A stretch of 64,000 bases of DNA from Eucalyptus grandis (GCF_016545825.1 NC_052619.1:69698115-69762114), one strand, 5' to 3'; positions 24,301 through 37,949 are shown, counted from the stretch's first letter. A program made the numbers and translations. The notes: generated from the letters alone by a model not told the origin.

Positions 24301-25395
24301 ATACGTTTTCATAATGCCATAATGGCATATGATTTTACAATGATTGATGAGGATCATTGTGTATATATCAAAAGATCCAAGGATCAATTTGTGATCATAT
24401 CATTATATGTTGATGATATACTAATTGCCGGAAGCAATATGGAGTTTGTTAAGATTGTCAAGAGTTGGTTGTCTTCCAACTTTGAGATGAAGGACATGGG
24501 TGAAGCTGCATACATTCTTGGAGTTAAGATTTCAAGAGATCTTTCGAAGAGATCGTTGTCTCTTTCGCAAGAAACATATATAAATAATGTTCTTGAATGA
24601 TTTCGTATGCAAGATTGTAAACCCATAGACACTCCTATTGCAAAAGGTGAAGGATTGAGCCATAGACTGTGTCCAAGGACTCCACAAGAGAAGGAACAAA
24701 TGAAACATGTTCCTTATGCTAGTGTTGTTGGGAGCTTGATGTACACTATGATGTGTACAAGACCCGACATATGTTTTGCAGTTGAAATGGTGAGTAGATA
24801 CCAATCCAATCCAGGTCCAGCACATTGGAATGCCGTTAAGAGAATACTGAGGTATCTGAAGGGAACTGCTGATTTCAAGTTAAATTACCAAGGAAAGGAT
24901 CTGCGACTTGAAGGCTATTCAGATGCTGATTGGGGAGGAGATTTAGATGAAAGAAAATCTATTTCGGGATTTGCTTTCTTACTGAACAATGGCGTCATAT
25001 AATGGAGTAGTAAGAAGCAAACGTGTATAGCCTTATCCACGATGGAAGCTGAGTTCGTGGCATTATCAGCAGCAGTACAAGAAGGAGTTTGGCTTAAGAG
25101 ATTTTTGGATCATTTATGTATTATTGAGAAAGCTGCAAATCCATTATTGGTTAATTGTGATAGCCAAGCAGCTATAGCGTACACCAAAGATCCAAAATAT
25201 CATGGCAAGACCAAACATATAGATACCAAGTATAACTTTGTCAATGGTATAGTTGCACGAAAGGATGTGAACTTACAGTACATATCTACGCATAGAATGG
25301 TAGCAGATCCTATGACAAAGCCAATACCTAGAGATGTGTTTTGTGGTCATGTAAAATCTCTAGGATTGCGTAGAGTCGATATACTTGGATTGTAA
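21309..25395 (+). pseudogene. Copia gag-pol polyprotein, broken
   Basis: Gag starts at ATG 21309. Two conserved Trp codons are stops within the first 70 codons. The zinc knuckle at 22111-22152 has its last Cys changed to Tyr. Protease DSG is at 22252-22260. GAG-pre-integrase is in 22470-22817 and integrase core in about 22820-23450 with a frame break near 22915; the D-E part of the catalytic triad is readable. RT runs about 23887-24600 with YVDD at 24406-24417, interrupted by a TAG where Gln is expected (near 24281) and a TGA at 24598. RNase H lies in 24900-25300 and the stop at 25393. Most lesions fit C-to-T or G-to-A changes. Confidence 0.92.
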
Positions 25396-26461
25396 TTTCC
25401 TGAGTTGTTCACATTTATGAACTAGTGTTGTTTCATTATTAATGCCTATGAATCTTTGTTTGATCTTTATGCATCTTAATACTCAGTGTATTATTTTAAG
25501 TTGAGGAAGTATGTCGAATAGATAAAAAATTAGCCCACTCACACGGGTAATCGCCTCTATTTACTGTGTAATAAATAGAGATGAGACTGTTTTTAAGCTT
25601 ATTATCTAGGTGATAATCGAGAGCTCAAGCTTAAAATACGTATGTCGCCTTAACTGAGTTTTAAGATGATGACATAATACTTACTATGTCCGAAAGTAAA
25701 ATACCCCACATATTTTATTTTATCTGTCTAAGATGCCAGATATGAGTTCTGATGAATTTTGTAAATGAGTAGATACGTGAACTCAAGTTAGACATTGGGT
25801 ATGTCTGAACTATCATATGTACAGTATTGAAAGGTGTAGACATATGCTCCATGGAAAATGAGTTAATACCGTAATACGTATTTCATACTACGTATGCATG
25901 AGCCGACCAATAAGAGTGGCAAAAAAGTTTGATCTCAACTTTTATGACATGTGAGACTCTTGAGGAAAAGAGTTCCTCAATTTTAGTGCCCTCATGACTT
26001 TTACTTATTCTCGAGGTTTCTATTTAGTGTTTGCTATCTTAGGATGTTGCCAATGGTCATGAGTTGATTCGATCTAATGGGACATTTCTAGAAAAGCAAG
26101 CTGAACTGAAATTGAGAGTTTGAAGGAAAGAGGAAGATCGATTTTGGGGAATCACATTATAGTTTTGTATTCATTGGTCGACCAATTATGACTGTCTTTG
26201 TGATAATTATAATTGTGAATACAATATATGTATCATTGTTTAAAAGAGATCGAGAGAGATATAAATATGATCGATCGATCTAGGGTACTGCATACTAAAT
26301 CTACTTAAAGCGTGACGCCCATTAATGAGCTGCTATATATTCCTAATATATGTATAGCAACGAGCTCTCAAAGTATGATGGTCGCACGGATTATTCACCG
26401 GTATGAATGTTGAAGAGAGTTAAAGAGAATCATGTTCGACCCACCATGTGCGAGTGGGAGA
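25396..26461 (+). other. 3' untranslated region of the Copia element
   Basis: About 1.07 kb between the pol stop and the 3' LTR with no ORF of note. It belongs to the element, since both lie inside the target-site duplication, and ends in the polypurine tract. Confidence 0.7.
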
Positions 26462-26901
26462 TGATAGTTTTATTAGTGATGGGCTTAAGGCCCGTCCGCC
26501 CAAGTTGGGCCCAAAAAGCCCGGCCCATGGGATACGGCCTGTGGATGGAGGGACATATAAAAGGAGGAGAGAGAGAGAGAGAGAATGTACCGGTTGGAAG
26601 AAAACAAAAAACGTACGTACGCATTCTTCCTTTTCCTCTCTCTCTCTCTCTCTCGCTTTCTCTCCCAAAAGGCAAACAGTGAGGCGCGAAGGCGAATTTG
26701 CTTCACCGGATCGAACAGGACCAAGTTTCTCTTCCTCTATCGGCGTTGGTGTCTAATTTGTGGCTTAAAAGGTACGCTCGAATCCGTGGTGTGCTTTAGG
26801 ATCGGTGATACGTGTTGTTTTCCCGGGCTCGTCTTCCGCATTGATTTAGGGGTTTGATTTAGTGTCGAATCCGCATTTTCGGGGATCCGTTAATCCCAAC
26901 A
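26462..26901 (+). repeat. 3' LTR of the 19283-26901 Copia element
   Basis: 440 bp, nearly identical to the 5' LTR. TATAAAA at 26556-26562. The purine tract CGAGTGGGAGA lies directly before it. Confidence 0.95.
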
Positions 26902-27400
26902 ATAACCATAGCATTTCAAGTCCCACATCAGTGGGGAGAGAGAGACCATATTAAGTGATTCATAAGGCAATACTTGACCCCAAATGATGGCCACCTTGTG
27001 CGATTATATCCAATTTTTCTTTTGGACACTCGATTTTCTTTGAAAGAGCTAAATCATTACCACATTATTCTGATGCATATTGTATTATTTATCACACGAC
27101 GGTCAAAATAAAATGAAGCATTGCAAATGATGCTACCCTAATGAATATACCAAACTTAAATCTCTTTATGATCCCATATTGTCAAGCTAGTGATGAGCCC
27201 ATTCAATGGCCGAGAAAATCTTCCACTCTTCAGGTTTGACTGCAATCCCTCAATGGGATGCTATCTTCAATGTCGGATCTTATTATAGCGACTCTCTAAA
27301 ATTCATCCGAGCACAAAAATTCTTGGTCAAACTCTCACGCTGAAGTTGAATCCTTCAATTTTGTACGCCGGAGGAAGGGAGAGGGAGAGGGGGAGAAAGG

Positions 27401-27460
<60 letters not shown>

Positions 27461-29162
27461 ATTGATAAATTTGTACGTAGCTCACCAAAATATGTGTAGT
27501 CAAAGAGAAGGAATATTTTTTAAAAAGGGTGGTCAAAAGTCGCAATTATCATAAGCGAAACTTTGAGATAAAATGTCGGCTTGACACTTCTCCCATGTGC
27601 CATGACAACAGCAGAACATCCAAGTACTTTCATTTTGCTTTGACCGTCGAAAACTCTCTTGCTCATATAGTCACTTGTCATAAAACATAATAGCAAATGA
27701 AGGAATTTTCAGCTGTAAATATAAGGGTTTAGCTTCGAGTGTCGCCACTGCGAAAGTGGAAAGTACATTAAAATTATCAATAAATGAAGCATTTCCTCAT
27801 TTCAAGTTATGTGCATTTATCACTAATGCATTAAGCACAAAACAGTAGCACCTAATTAGTTCGTAATCTCATATTATCAGGTCATGCAAGAAAAGCATCG
27901 ATCAAACAACATGCTCTCTTGAAGAATGAAAGGGACCACAGGATTGCGAGATATTTTATTGAAACAACATTTCGTTATGAAGAGCATGTTATACTCATCT
28001 TGTCTATGATTTGAGAGCAATATCTGATGATAAAGCACATCATTCCCTTTCGGTTCACAACTCAAACATACAAGAATACTTTTATAAGTCACATGTGCAA
28101 CCGTATTGGCTAGTATATCCCGAATAGCATTGTTTTTGCAATTACTGATTATAAGAAAGGGGGGCTCTTTACTTTAATTATGGTGACTTTCCAACTATCA
28201 CTAAATTAAAGCACCTACAACTAGTTACCGGCTCTATCCATATTTCTAGATTTTTGACTTGTCATCAAACATCATTTCTAAAAAGTAGACGTCAGCGCAT
28301 GCCCTGTCTCTTTCTTTAATTATTTTTCTGCCCCTTTTGTACGTAAGAAATCTATGATGGTTGGAAAAAAAGAAGCAAAAAACGGCTTTGAAAGGAATAA
28401 AGCTAGAAAATGACAAACATTGGTTTGATTAATTAGTTGGGGATCAAGGAAGATAGTCAACAGTCAAACATTGGAACGCTACCTTGTCTCAGTGCCGCAT
28501 TCGGAGTGAAGGAAGTCTCAGGCTGGCGGCTGATTAATATGAAATATTCCTTTACCTTCGTCCCGAAAGCATCTCTTGTCCAACGTCAATCGGCAGGTGC
28601 GTGCGACATGCACGAAAATTCCACATGTCCGGTTCAATAGGCGCGAACTTCTCTGTGTCTAGCCGGGCTTAAATGAATTCCTTTCAACCCTAGTGATGAG
28701 CTGACATATAATTAGTAAAGTAATTCAGGTATCGGTCCTATCCATATCAAGTTGCCTATGTTGAATTCGCCTTATCTATGTCTGCATGTATATCAGCTAG
28801 GGGTGTAGGATATAAAAAGTACGCAGGTCGCTAGTCTATAGAGTTTCAATGGGCCTTATATTCATTTTCGTATCTCTTCTCTTGTTAGTTCAGACTCTTG
28901 AGTTTGACCGTTTGAAGCGGTATCAAAGTTAAGGCCCACTCCATATTTATGTTGCATGTTAAGATCCCCATCCGTTAGCAATCCCACGTGTTGTTCTCGG
29001 TTCAGGTTGTACTTGTAACTTTGTAAGAGGAGGCATGAAAGTATCAACATCACTTCTCCGCGGAATTTTAATAGACCTTAAACTCCGTGTACTTCATGAA
29101 AGGTGTGACATTTTTGAAAAATGTTTTCCAATACTAATAACAATATTTTCTTATGTTTGGAT
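26902..29162. other. Duplicated non-coding segment of unit 2
   Basis: Matches about 50311-52340 of unit 3 apart from indels. Unit 2 has ~390 extra bases at about 28647-29035 of unknown nature. The single AATTAGTT at 28431-28438 is the empty site of the SINE in unit 3. No coding sequence is recognised; ORFs here are broken between the two copies. Confidence 0.65.
27403..27459. repeat. (GA)n microsatellite, ~28 units
   Basis: Perfect GA run of about 57 bp. The allelic place in unit 3 (50770-50782) has only about six units, so the array expanded or contracted after duplication. Confidence 0.9.
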
Positions 29163-30118
29163 TGATAGAGAAAACTCATTTCTTATTTTAAAGCTGACAA
29201 AACATTTCCTAAAGTTTAGTCTGAAGACTTGCAGACTTAAGTGTTATAGTCTGAAGAACTCCAGACGCTACTATTAAAGTCTGAAGACCAATAGATTTTA
29301 ATCTCAAAGTTTGACCACACTGACAGATTCTAGACCGAAGAGTGAATACTTATCCAAATGCGGGTTTATCTTTAAAGATTCGGTTTGTATGACTTATGGA
29401 AGATTTTATGGCTTGATATAGCATCTTATGATCAATTATTATTATTCGGATAATCCAATCGCTTGAAATGTGAAGTATACTTGAAAGGTTCTACTTATGG
29501 AAACCAAGATATTGATTGTATGGGCGAACAGGGATTGATGGGCTTTTATCACATTCCTAAAACGACTCAAAATCCCCTTAATTGATTCTGTCCAACGGAT
29601 AGATTGAAAGAACTCCTTTAAAAAGTGCCAACGATTATAGAAGCATGGAGGAGTATATAAGGAAGACTCTCAAGTTGTTCAAGTGTGTGCATGAAAGAAA
29701 AATTTCAAAGCCTAAAGCTTTCTAGTTCTTTGCTATTTCAATTGTCAAGCTTAACTTGTACTCAAAAGAGAGAGCAAACACTTGTGAGACTTTGGAAGAG
29801 TGTAGTAGAGTTTCTACATTGTAAAGTTAAGGACGTGAGACTATAAAAACTCTTTTGATTCATAGTGAAATCTAGCTAGTAGGCTGTCAATGCAGAAGAG
29901 TGGACGTAGACTTGAACTAAGTCGAACCACTATAAATTTTGTGTTTCTATTCTCTTTCCCTGAACCCCTTACTTTAATTAGCAGCTTTGTATATTTGTTT
30001 ATAATTGATTACATCTTCAGTCTATTATCTTCTAAAGGCAATTTATTTTCATCAAGTATTGCGAAAATTTTCTTTAACACCTATTCACCCCCTTTAGGTG
30101 TTCTTACTAACCCTTTCA
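29163..30118 (+). repeat. 5' LTR of the SIRE-like element
   Basis: 956 bp, starting TGATAGAG (TGTTAGAG in the partner) and ending CCCTTTCA. Contains a short repeat built on AGTCTGAAGA (about 29218-29290). Confidence 0.92.
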
Positions 30119-30120
30119 AT

Positions 30121-30132
30121 TGGTATCAGAGC
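30121..30132 (+). other. Primer binding site (initiator-Met tRNA)
   Basis: TGGTATCAGAGC, perfect, two bases after the 5' LTR. Confidence 0.95.
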
Positions 30133-30181
30133 CTATGTACTCATTTTATTGAAGTGTTTTTACTTCTAAGTTAAAAATATA

Positions 30182-33100
30182 TGGCTAATATTTTGGGTCC
30201 AGGTTTGGTTTAAGGCCAAAGCAACACTAGACCTCCTTATTCTGATGGAAAAGAATACAATGTGTGAACAAACAAGATGAATACGTTCCTGAGATCAAAA
30301 GATCCCCCGGAATGGGACGTAGTAGAAAAATGGATTATTGCCAAAGCTACATCCAACTTAGAAAGATGAAAAGAAATTGCAGACGCTAGCAAAATGGCAC
30401 AAGAAGAAATAACTAAAAGATAAGCTCTTGATGCTAAATCCATTTACTCTTTATATTGTGCTTTATCTCCTATTGAGTATAACAAAATTTCATCTTGTAA
30501 AACAGTCAAGGATAGGTTGCACATTACCTATGAAGGAACTTATCGAATTAAAGAAACAAAAATCAATATTCTGCTCGGATAGTATGAAGCCTTCAAGATG
30601 AAATTACGAGAATCTATCACTGACATGTTTAGTTGTTTCACAGAAATTGTAAGCAATCTAGCATATCAGGGACAGCCAATCTCAGGACCAATGAAGGTAA
30701 ACAAATTGCTGCGTGGACTCTCCAAAGATGAAGACTTCAATAAGAGAAACCCAGAGGATCATGCCGCTTTCTGTAGATGAACTAGTTGGCACACTCCAAT
30801 CATATGAAGTGGAGCAAATCAATGAGGAAGAAGATTCTAAAGGTAAGAAGTCAATTGCTTTAAATCTAACAATGATTCTGACACAGATTTAGAAGATGAT
30901 ATGGATGATGAAGAACTAGCACTCATGATAAGGAGATTTAGAAAGTTGAATAGAAAAGGAAGAAGATTCAACTGGAAGAAGCAAGGCACTCAAAATTTTC
31001 AGAATAAATCAACTGAGAATGATGAAGTCAACAAAGATGTGATCTGTTTTGAATACAAGAAAAAGAGGCACATCAAACCTAACTGTCATATGTTGAAGAA
31101 AAAGAAGGGAAGAACTGAGAAATACAAAAAGGCTCTCAAAGCAGAGACATGGAGCGATACTGAATGCGAAAAAAATAATGAAGAATATGTCAATATATGT
31201 CTAATGGCAAATTCAGAATCAGACTCAGACTCTGAAATAGATTCAGACTTAGACTCAGACAACGAAATTGAGGTTAGTAATTTAAAAATTCCTGCTAAAG
31301 TCTCGAAATACATAGATGAACTTTGTCTCAATCTCAAAATCTCTCTTAAAAGGATTTCCGAGCTAAAGAGGGAGGATTCTAAACTTAAGCAACAGGAAAC
31401 TGTTTGGAAAGAAAAGTTTGAAAATCTAGACAAAAAATTTGTCAATTTGAAAGAAAATGCATATTCTCTTTTGAAGGAAAATATTTTTTTGAAAGAGGAC
31501 ATTTCAAATATTACAAAAAGATTTTCAATAGGATCTAAGAAGTTTGAAAAGATTCTTTTAATAGAAAGACCTTATTTCAATAAATATGGTTTGGGTATGA
31601 CTCCAGAAACCATTCCTCTAATTGATTTTCCAAAATTCCAAAAGAAAATAAAAGAATCAAACAAATACCTACAAAAACATTTTACAGAAATCATTTTCAA
31701 AGAGTTTTTGTAAAACTTATTGGCCGAAGTGCTCTCAAATGTTCAAAGTGTAACAGCTCAGAATATTTTGAGAATGAATGTCCCAAGGTTTGGCGACCTG
31801 TTAAGAAGGATTGAGCAAAAACTGTATTTTGTATTAACTCCCCTGAACCCAAGAAGATATGGGTACCAAAGAAAGCTTGAGTCCTTTTTATAATTGCAGG
31901 TTACTATCACGAAAAAGATCAAGTGGCATTTGGATAGTGGTTGTTTGAGACACGTGACAAGAGATTCAAGTTATTTTATAAAGCTTGTGCAATTAAATGG
32001 TAGAAAAGTTTATTTTGGTGGAAACAGCAAAGGAAGAACAGTTGGATGTGGAACTGTAAAAATCGGAAGTCTCATAATCAATAATGTCTCCTTGGTGGAA
32101 GGATTAAATTACAATCTACTTAGCATAAGTCAACTGTGCAATACTGGATTTAAAATTAATTTCCAAGAAAGCATTTATTCAGGAACTAGTAAAGATTTCT
32201 CTCAATCTTTTACTAGACGAAGACATGGCAATATTTTTCTTCTGGATATAAAACTATAAAGTTCTCATTGTCTAATATCTATCCAAGATTAAGTAAACAT
32301 TTGGTATCGAAAGCTTGGCCATGTTAATATGAAGCAGATTGCCAAAATCTCTTCTAAGAAACTTGTTCGTGGACTTCCCAATCTGACTTATCAAAAGTCT
32401 GATCTATGCACGCCATATGTTTTGGGAAAACAGGTTAGAAGTTCTTTTAAACCTATAAATCAAGTTTCTACAAATCGAGTTTTGCAGCTTCTGCATATGG
32501 ATCTCTTTAGACCAACCAGAACTCAAAGCACTAGTGGAAAGAGATACTTCCTAGTAATCATTGATGATTATTCTCGCTTTACTTGGGTTTACTTTCTAGC
32601 AAGTAAATCTAAAACATTTTCTCACTTTTCAAAGTATGCCAAGAAAATTAAGAATGAGAAAGGTTATGTTATTTCAAGCATATGGACAGATCATGGAGTT
32701 AAGTTTGAAAATCAAGACTTTGCTAAATTCTGTGATGAATCTGGTTTCCAGCATGTTTTCTCTTCTCCATATACTCCATAACAAAATGGAGTTGTGGAAA
32801 GAAAGAATAAATCTTTGCAAGAGATGGCAAGAACTTTTTTAATTGAAAGTAATATTTCTTCTCGATTTTGAGCCGAAGCAGTTTCTATATCTTGCTATAT
32901 CATTAACAGAACATTTTTAAGGCCTATTTTAGAGAAAACTCCTTATGAAGTTTTTAAAGGAAAAAAGCCGAATGTTTCTTATATTTATGTGTTTGGTTAT
33001 AAATGTTTTGTTTTGAAAAATGCAAATGATCAAACTGGTAAGTTTGAGAAAAAAACCAAACGAATGAATTTTCCTTGGCTACTCAACCTCAAGCAAAGCT

Positions 33101-34956
33101 TACAGAATATTCAACAAGAAGACTCAGTCTATGGAAGAATCTATGAACATCAAATTCCAAGATTCTGTACAAAATCATCTAAATCAGACTCAACTTGACC
33201 TTACGAAGTCTACTTCCCCTGAAGTGGTTCAGACCTCTGAAGAACAACAACAACAAGAACCGGTAGATTCAACTAAAGCAGAGGATCAGCAAACCTTCAG
33301 ACCAACCGATAACTTGAAGCATAAGTCTAATCATCCTAAGGAACTCATCATTGGCAACATTAATGAAGGAATTCGCACCAGATCCAAAAGGCAGAATAGT
33401 CTAGTGCTCTAGCACTTATTTCTAAGATAGAACTCAAAAGCAAAGAAGAAGCCTTAGCTGATGAAAGCTGGATCAAAACTATGTAAGAAGAGCTCAAACA
33501 ATTCAACATCAACGATGTTTGGGAGCTAATTCATGAACCAAAAGGTAAATCTATTATTGGAACTAAATGAGTTTTCAAGAACAAAATGGACGAGAAAGGA
33601 AAAGTGGTCAGAAACAAAGCAAGAATCGTGGCTAAATGATATACGCAAGAGGAAGGGATAGACTATGATTAGACCTATACACCAATAGCAAGGTTAGAAT
33701 CAATTAGACTATTACTTGCTTTTGCTTGCTATAAAAATTTCAAGTTATTCCAAATAGACATCAAAAGTGCATTCCTCAATGAATTTATCCAATAAGAAGT
33801 CTGTGAAATAACCACCTAGATTTGAAGATCCAAAAAGGCCAGACTCAGTTTTCAGACTAAAAAATACCCTATATGGATTAAAGCAAGCACCTCGAACCCT
33901 ATATGACAGGTTAAGTAAATTTCTAATTCAAAATGGTTTTGTTAAAAGAAAGGTGGATACTACTTTGTTCAATAAAAGAGAAATAAAGATTTTCTACTCA
34001 TTCAAATATATGTTGATGATATTATCTTTGGATCATTTAATGAAAATTTGTGCAAGAAGTTTTTTAAGTTTATGCAAGATGAATTTGAGATGAGCATGAT
34101 GGGTGAATTATCTTTCTTTCTCGGATTACAAATAAAACAAATGAAGGAATGAATTTTCATTCACCAAGAAAAATATGCAAAAGATCTCATTAAGAAGTTC
34201 GGATTTGAGAATTGCAAAAAGACTAATGTACTAATGTCAAGTTCTTCGAAGCTAGATAAAGATAAATGAGGAAAGAAAGTTGACCAGAAACTCTACAATA
34301 GTATTATTGGTTCGCTTTTTTATCTTATTGTTTCTAAACCTGACATTTTGTATAGTGTTTGCATTTGTGCTAGATTTCAATCAGATACCAAATAATCTCA
34401 TCTAAGTGCTACGAAACGCATCATCAAATACGTTGCAACTACTTCAAAGCTAGGTCTATGGTATTCCAAAGAATGAGACTTTACTCTCCTTGGATATTCA
34501 GATGCAGATTTAGCAGGTTGCGGAATCAATAAAAAGAGTACTTCCGGTACTTGTCAACTATTGAGCAACAAGCTAGTATTTTGGTTCTCAAGAAAGCAGG
34601 GTACTATAACTCTTTCAACAACAGAAGCAAAGTATGTAGCTCTTAGAAGTTGTTGTTCTCAAATCTTGTGGATAAAGCAACAACTAAGAGATTTTGGAAT
34701 CGAAGACTCATGCACCGAGATTAAATGCGAAAACACCAGTGCCATCAATCTCATAAAGAATCCAATTATTCATTCAAGAGCAAAGTATATAGAAATTCGA
34801 CATCATTTCATTAGAGATCATGTTCAGAATAAAGAAGTTATGATACAATTTATTGATTCAAAGAATCAATTGGTAGACATATTTACAAAACCACTGGAGA
34901 AAAGTCTATTTGAGTCTATTCACACCAAACTGAACATTATATCTTTCATTAGTTAA
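30182..34956 (+). pseudogene. SIRE-like gag-pol polyprotein, broken
   Basis: Gag-like sequence runs from about 30182 through several stops; the open part 30901-31713 is lysine- and acid-rich, holds a degenerate CCHC knuckle (second Cys is Tyr, near 31057) and a likely coiled-coil region. A protease-like segment is in 31894-32259, GAG-pre-integrase and integrase in 32295-33000, and RT in about 33480-34350 with YVDD at 34009-34020. RNase H is in 34480-34956. More than ten in-frame stops, several at positions expected to be Trp or Gln, plus frame breaks, make it non-functional. Confidence 0.9.
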
Positions 34957-35389
34957 AGTCTGAAGATAATCGGACTCAGAATAACCAAAAGTTGTGACTA
35001 TAAGTTAATTTAATTTCTGGATGAAAATTTGAAAATGTACGTTTACTTTTTGAATCGTTACTTACTTATTTTATTTTTAGTAATTATCTTTTTAGTTTTG
35101 AATTTATTGCGGTTTTTCATTTTCAAAAATGCAGTTTTTCATTTTCAAAAATGTAATTTTTCAACAAGGTAGTTTTTACTTTTTCCTTTATGACGATCTG
35201 TATACCCCGTTTCATCTGCTTTATATACTTGTCGATTTTCTTCTTCCTGCCTTCACTCACAAACTCTAGAATATGAAACTCCTTTTTTATCATACTTTCT
35301 CTCTAGTTTAATCCGAAAAACTTTCACCTTTTTCGCGATCGAGTTGAGAAATCTCCCAAAGAAAGTGACAATGTCTTCCTAAAGAAAGC

Positions 35390-37465
35390 CTTCTAAAATT
35401 GCAAACAGGGGACCACAGCATATGCGTGAAAGTCCTGCACACTTTGATCTGACCGAGGAAAAAGACTCTCCATAGCAACAACAGCAAAGTCAATAACAGC
35501 ATTCTCAACCATGTCACTCTTCTCAATCTAGGACTCAAGTTCCTCCACAGCAAGATGCTGAAGAAGAGATCATTGTAGACATTGAACCAATAAGGACTCT
35601 TAAGCCCAAATTTCTCTTCAAACTCTACTCTAAGTTAAAGGAAGGTGGTACCGTAATAACTTTCATTGATGAGTTTTTGAGCGATAAATGATGCAAGTGA
35701 AACTCATTTTTTGAAGTCAATGGAAAGTATGGGCATTACACCTATTGGTTTGGCAGCAAGGACTTTTGCAAATTTTCCAAGTGATCCACAGTTTGGATCC
35801 TTTAATCAGCCTAAAGGGAAAGATGATGATGAAAGGATGTTCACAAATTTTCAGCCTAGGATGGACATCGCTGCAAATGTTCATGGTGAAAGGACGGATC
35901 TTTTTTGTTCTAAGGACCACAAAAGGACTTATTCAAAATTACTGAAGTGAGGGGTGATGAACTCTAGGAGTGTAGACTTTGATTTTCTTGATTCATTAAA
36001 AGTGAAACTGAGGGAGAAGTTTGCACTCCTTCAACTTGAACGTTTTTGCTCTGAGACGACTGTTGCTCACCCAGAACTTACGACTTACTTCTATTCAAAT
36101 CTATCATTTTTAGATGCGAATAGATTTTCTTTTACGATTAGGGACAAAGATTTTGTGGTCGATGTGGACAATCCGGCTGATGTGATTGGGGTGGAAAGAT
36201 GAAGTTTCCAACTAATCATTATGTCTGTTGCTCACGCTACTTTGGAGCTTGTTCGGGATAGGATTGTTGAAGGCATGATTTCTTATCTAGAATGAATGCC
36301 TCCAATATTTTGCTTCACAAGATTGTGATCAACTGTCTTAGACCCAAATCCACCTCAAAAACTGATGTCTCAAACTCTGAAGCGAAGCTGATGTACGCCA
36401 TCAACATTGGCTACAAGTTCTCTCTGCCTCACACTATTCTTATGCACATGTATAGGACAATGGTGAAGGATAATGGGCAACTCCCTTATTCTGCTCTTGT
36501 TAGTCGATTATTCAGACATTTCAACATTCAGCCTCCTAAAATTCTATGTGTTCAAACCATTGCTCCAATGGTAGTTGGACTGAAGATGGTTTCCAAGATG
36601 CATCTGAAGGAGTTGAACAAGGTTTTGGAGAGCATTAAAGTGAAGTCTCCTGTCAAAGCTAAACAAGACTCTGCAATAAGAAAAAGGAAAGGAAAAGAGC
36701 CAATGAGTGCACCGATCAAGAAGAGGAGAGCACTCATCTTGCAAGATGAAGAAGATGAGGATGACATTACTCTCTCCGCTTTTGCCTTAAAGAATTTACA
36801 GAGTTTTGTTAGCTTTCAAGGGCCAAAAGACTGAGAGCATAGAGAAAGAGAAGAGACAGAGCAGAGAGATGCAAAAAGAGAAGAGAGGAGAACAGAGAAA
36901 GAGGAAGGAAGAACAGAGGAAGAGAAAAAGAGAAAGAAAAGGGTCAAGATGATTCTCTTGAACCTACATTTACTGGAGAAGAAGGAGAACAACATCACCT
37001 TAGTGCTGAAGAAGAGCATGAACAGGAAGAATAATATTTTTCTCCACCTGAAGGCACAGAAACAGGAGGAGCTGCTAACAAAAGAGGTATTTCTTCACTT
37101 TCTTTTACTAGTGATGATGTTAGTCATTTTCCTGCCGATCCAGAGGATGTCTATGCCTCTCAATTCCTTGAAGCTGGTATTGAGGCATCATCTCCAAGTC
37201 TAGATGTTCCAACTGAGGTTCCATCATCAGTTAATAACACTCCTCAAACTAATCGTGCTGAAGCAAGTACTCAAACAGATAATACAGCAAACTTTAAGAG
37301 ACTGCTCGAGCTTCTTGTGGAGATCAAAGCTCAGCTTTATGGATTGGAGTGTGAATTTCAAAACATGCAGTTAACTCATCAAGCCACTTTAGTCTCTCTA
37401 CACGATCAAGTACAAGCCCTTAAGCTTCAAGTTCAAGCCACTGCAAAGGGTGAGGATATTGAGTA
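35390..37465 (+). pseudogene. Extra 3' ORF of SIRE-like element (env-like / plant transposon protein), broken
   Basis: After RNase H come several open pieces: 35711-35950, 35954-36202, 36292-36834 and more to about 37465. The 36292-36834 piece resembles the 'putative plant transposon protein' domain often found in the env-like ORF of SIRE and Athila elements, including an LPYSALVSRLF segment near 36480, followed by a basic nuclear-localisation-like stretch and an acidic run. The last part (37290-37465) is heptad-rich and could be a coiled coil, as described for SIRE env-like ORFs. An envelope role is not shown by the sequence; I see no convincing signal peptide or membrane anchor. Confidence 0.6.
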
Positions 37466-37949
37466 ACTGAAGGAGGACCTGAGGAAGCTGGAAGAGACTA
37501 TCAAGTCTATGGGGGATTTCCAAATCGTTCGCATCCCCAAACAGCCATGATTTTTACCTAACTATTTTTATACTTTTTCTCCATTTTTTGTTGTTGACAA
37601 AAAATGGGGTAGAGTTTGTGCAAATTTGATTTGAATTATCTTCTGATGACCTTTTTGACTTTGGTTTGACTTTAGTTTGATTTTGATGACTTTGGACTAT
37701 TATACTTTGGGCTTCCGACTATTATTTGGGTTTGAATTTTTATGCTTGCAGTAACTAAGCTTGCAGTTGTGATTATGGATGGATAGTAATTTATCTTGCA
37801 AGTTTAACATATTTTCTGTGATTGCGGAATCAATGCTATCCAGGACCTAATTCATTTATAAGACATCACGTTTTACTTAAGTATTGTTTTGCAGGACAAA
37901 AATTTTCAAATCTGCAGGAAAGTTTTGTCACCATAAAAAATAGGGAGAT

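Larger units (their letters stand above)
19283..26901 (+). mobile_element. Ty1/Copia LTR retrotransposon, fairly young
   Basis: A 7.62-kb element with LTRs at 19283-19714 and 26462-26901. Target duplications are ATAAT (19278-19282) and ATAAC (26902-26906). Unit 3 has the uninterrupted site near 50310. A perfect PBS (TGGTATCAGAGC) follows the left LTR and a purine tract precedes the right one. By eye the LTRs differ at about nine positions in ~430, nearly all transitions, plus GA/CT repeat-length differences. The coding region carries several stops and frame breaks, so it cannot move by itself. Confidence 0.95.

Noticed and set aside
31086..31502. 138-codon minus-strand ORF opposite the SIRE-like gag
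   Set aside because: It is the antisense of a Lys/Glu/Ser-rich gag segment.
36292..36834. 180-codon ORF as a host gene
   Set aside because: It lies inside the LTR element between RNase H and the 3' LTR and resembles the extra ORF of SIRE-like elements.
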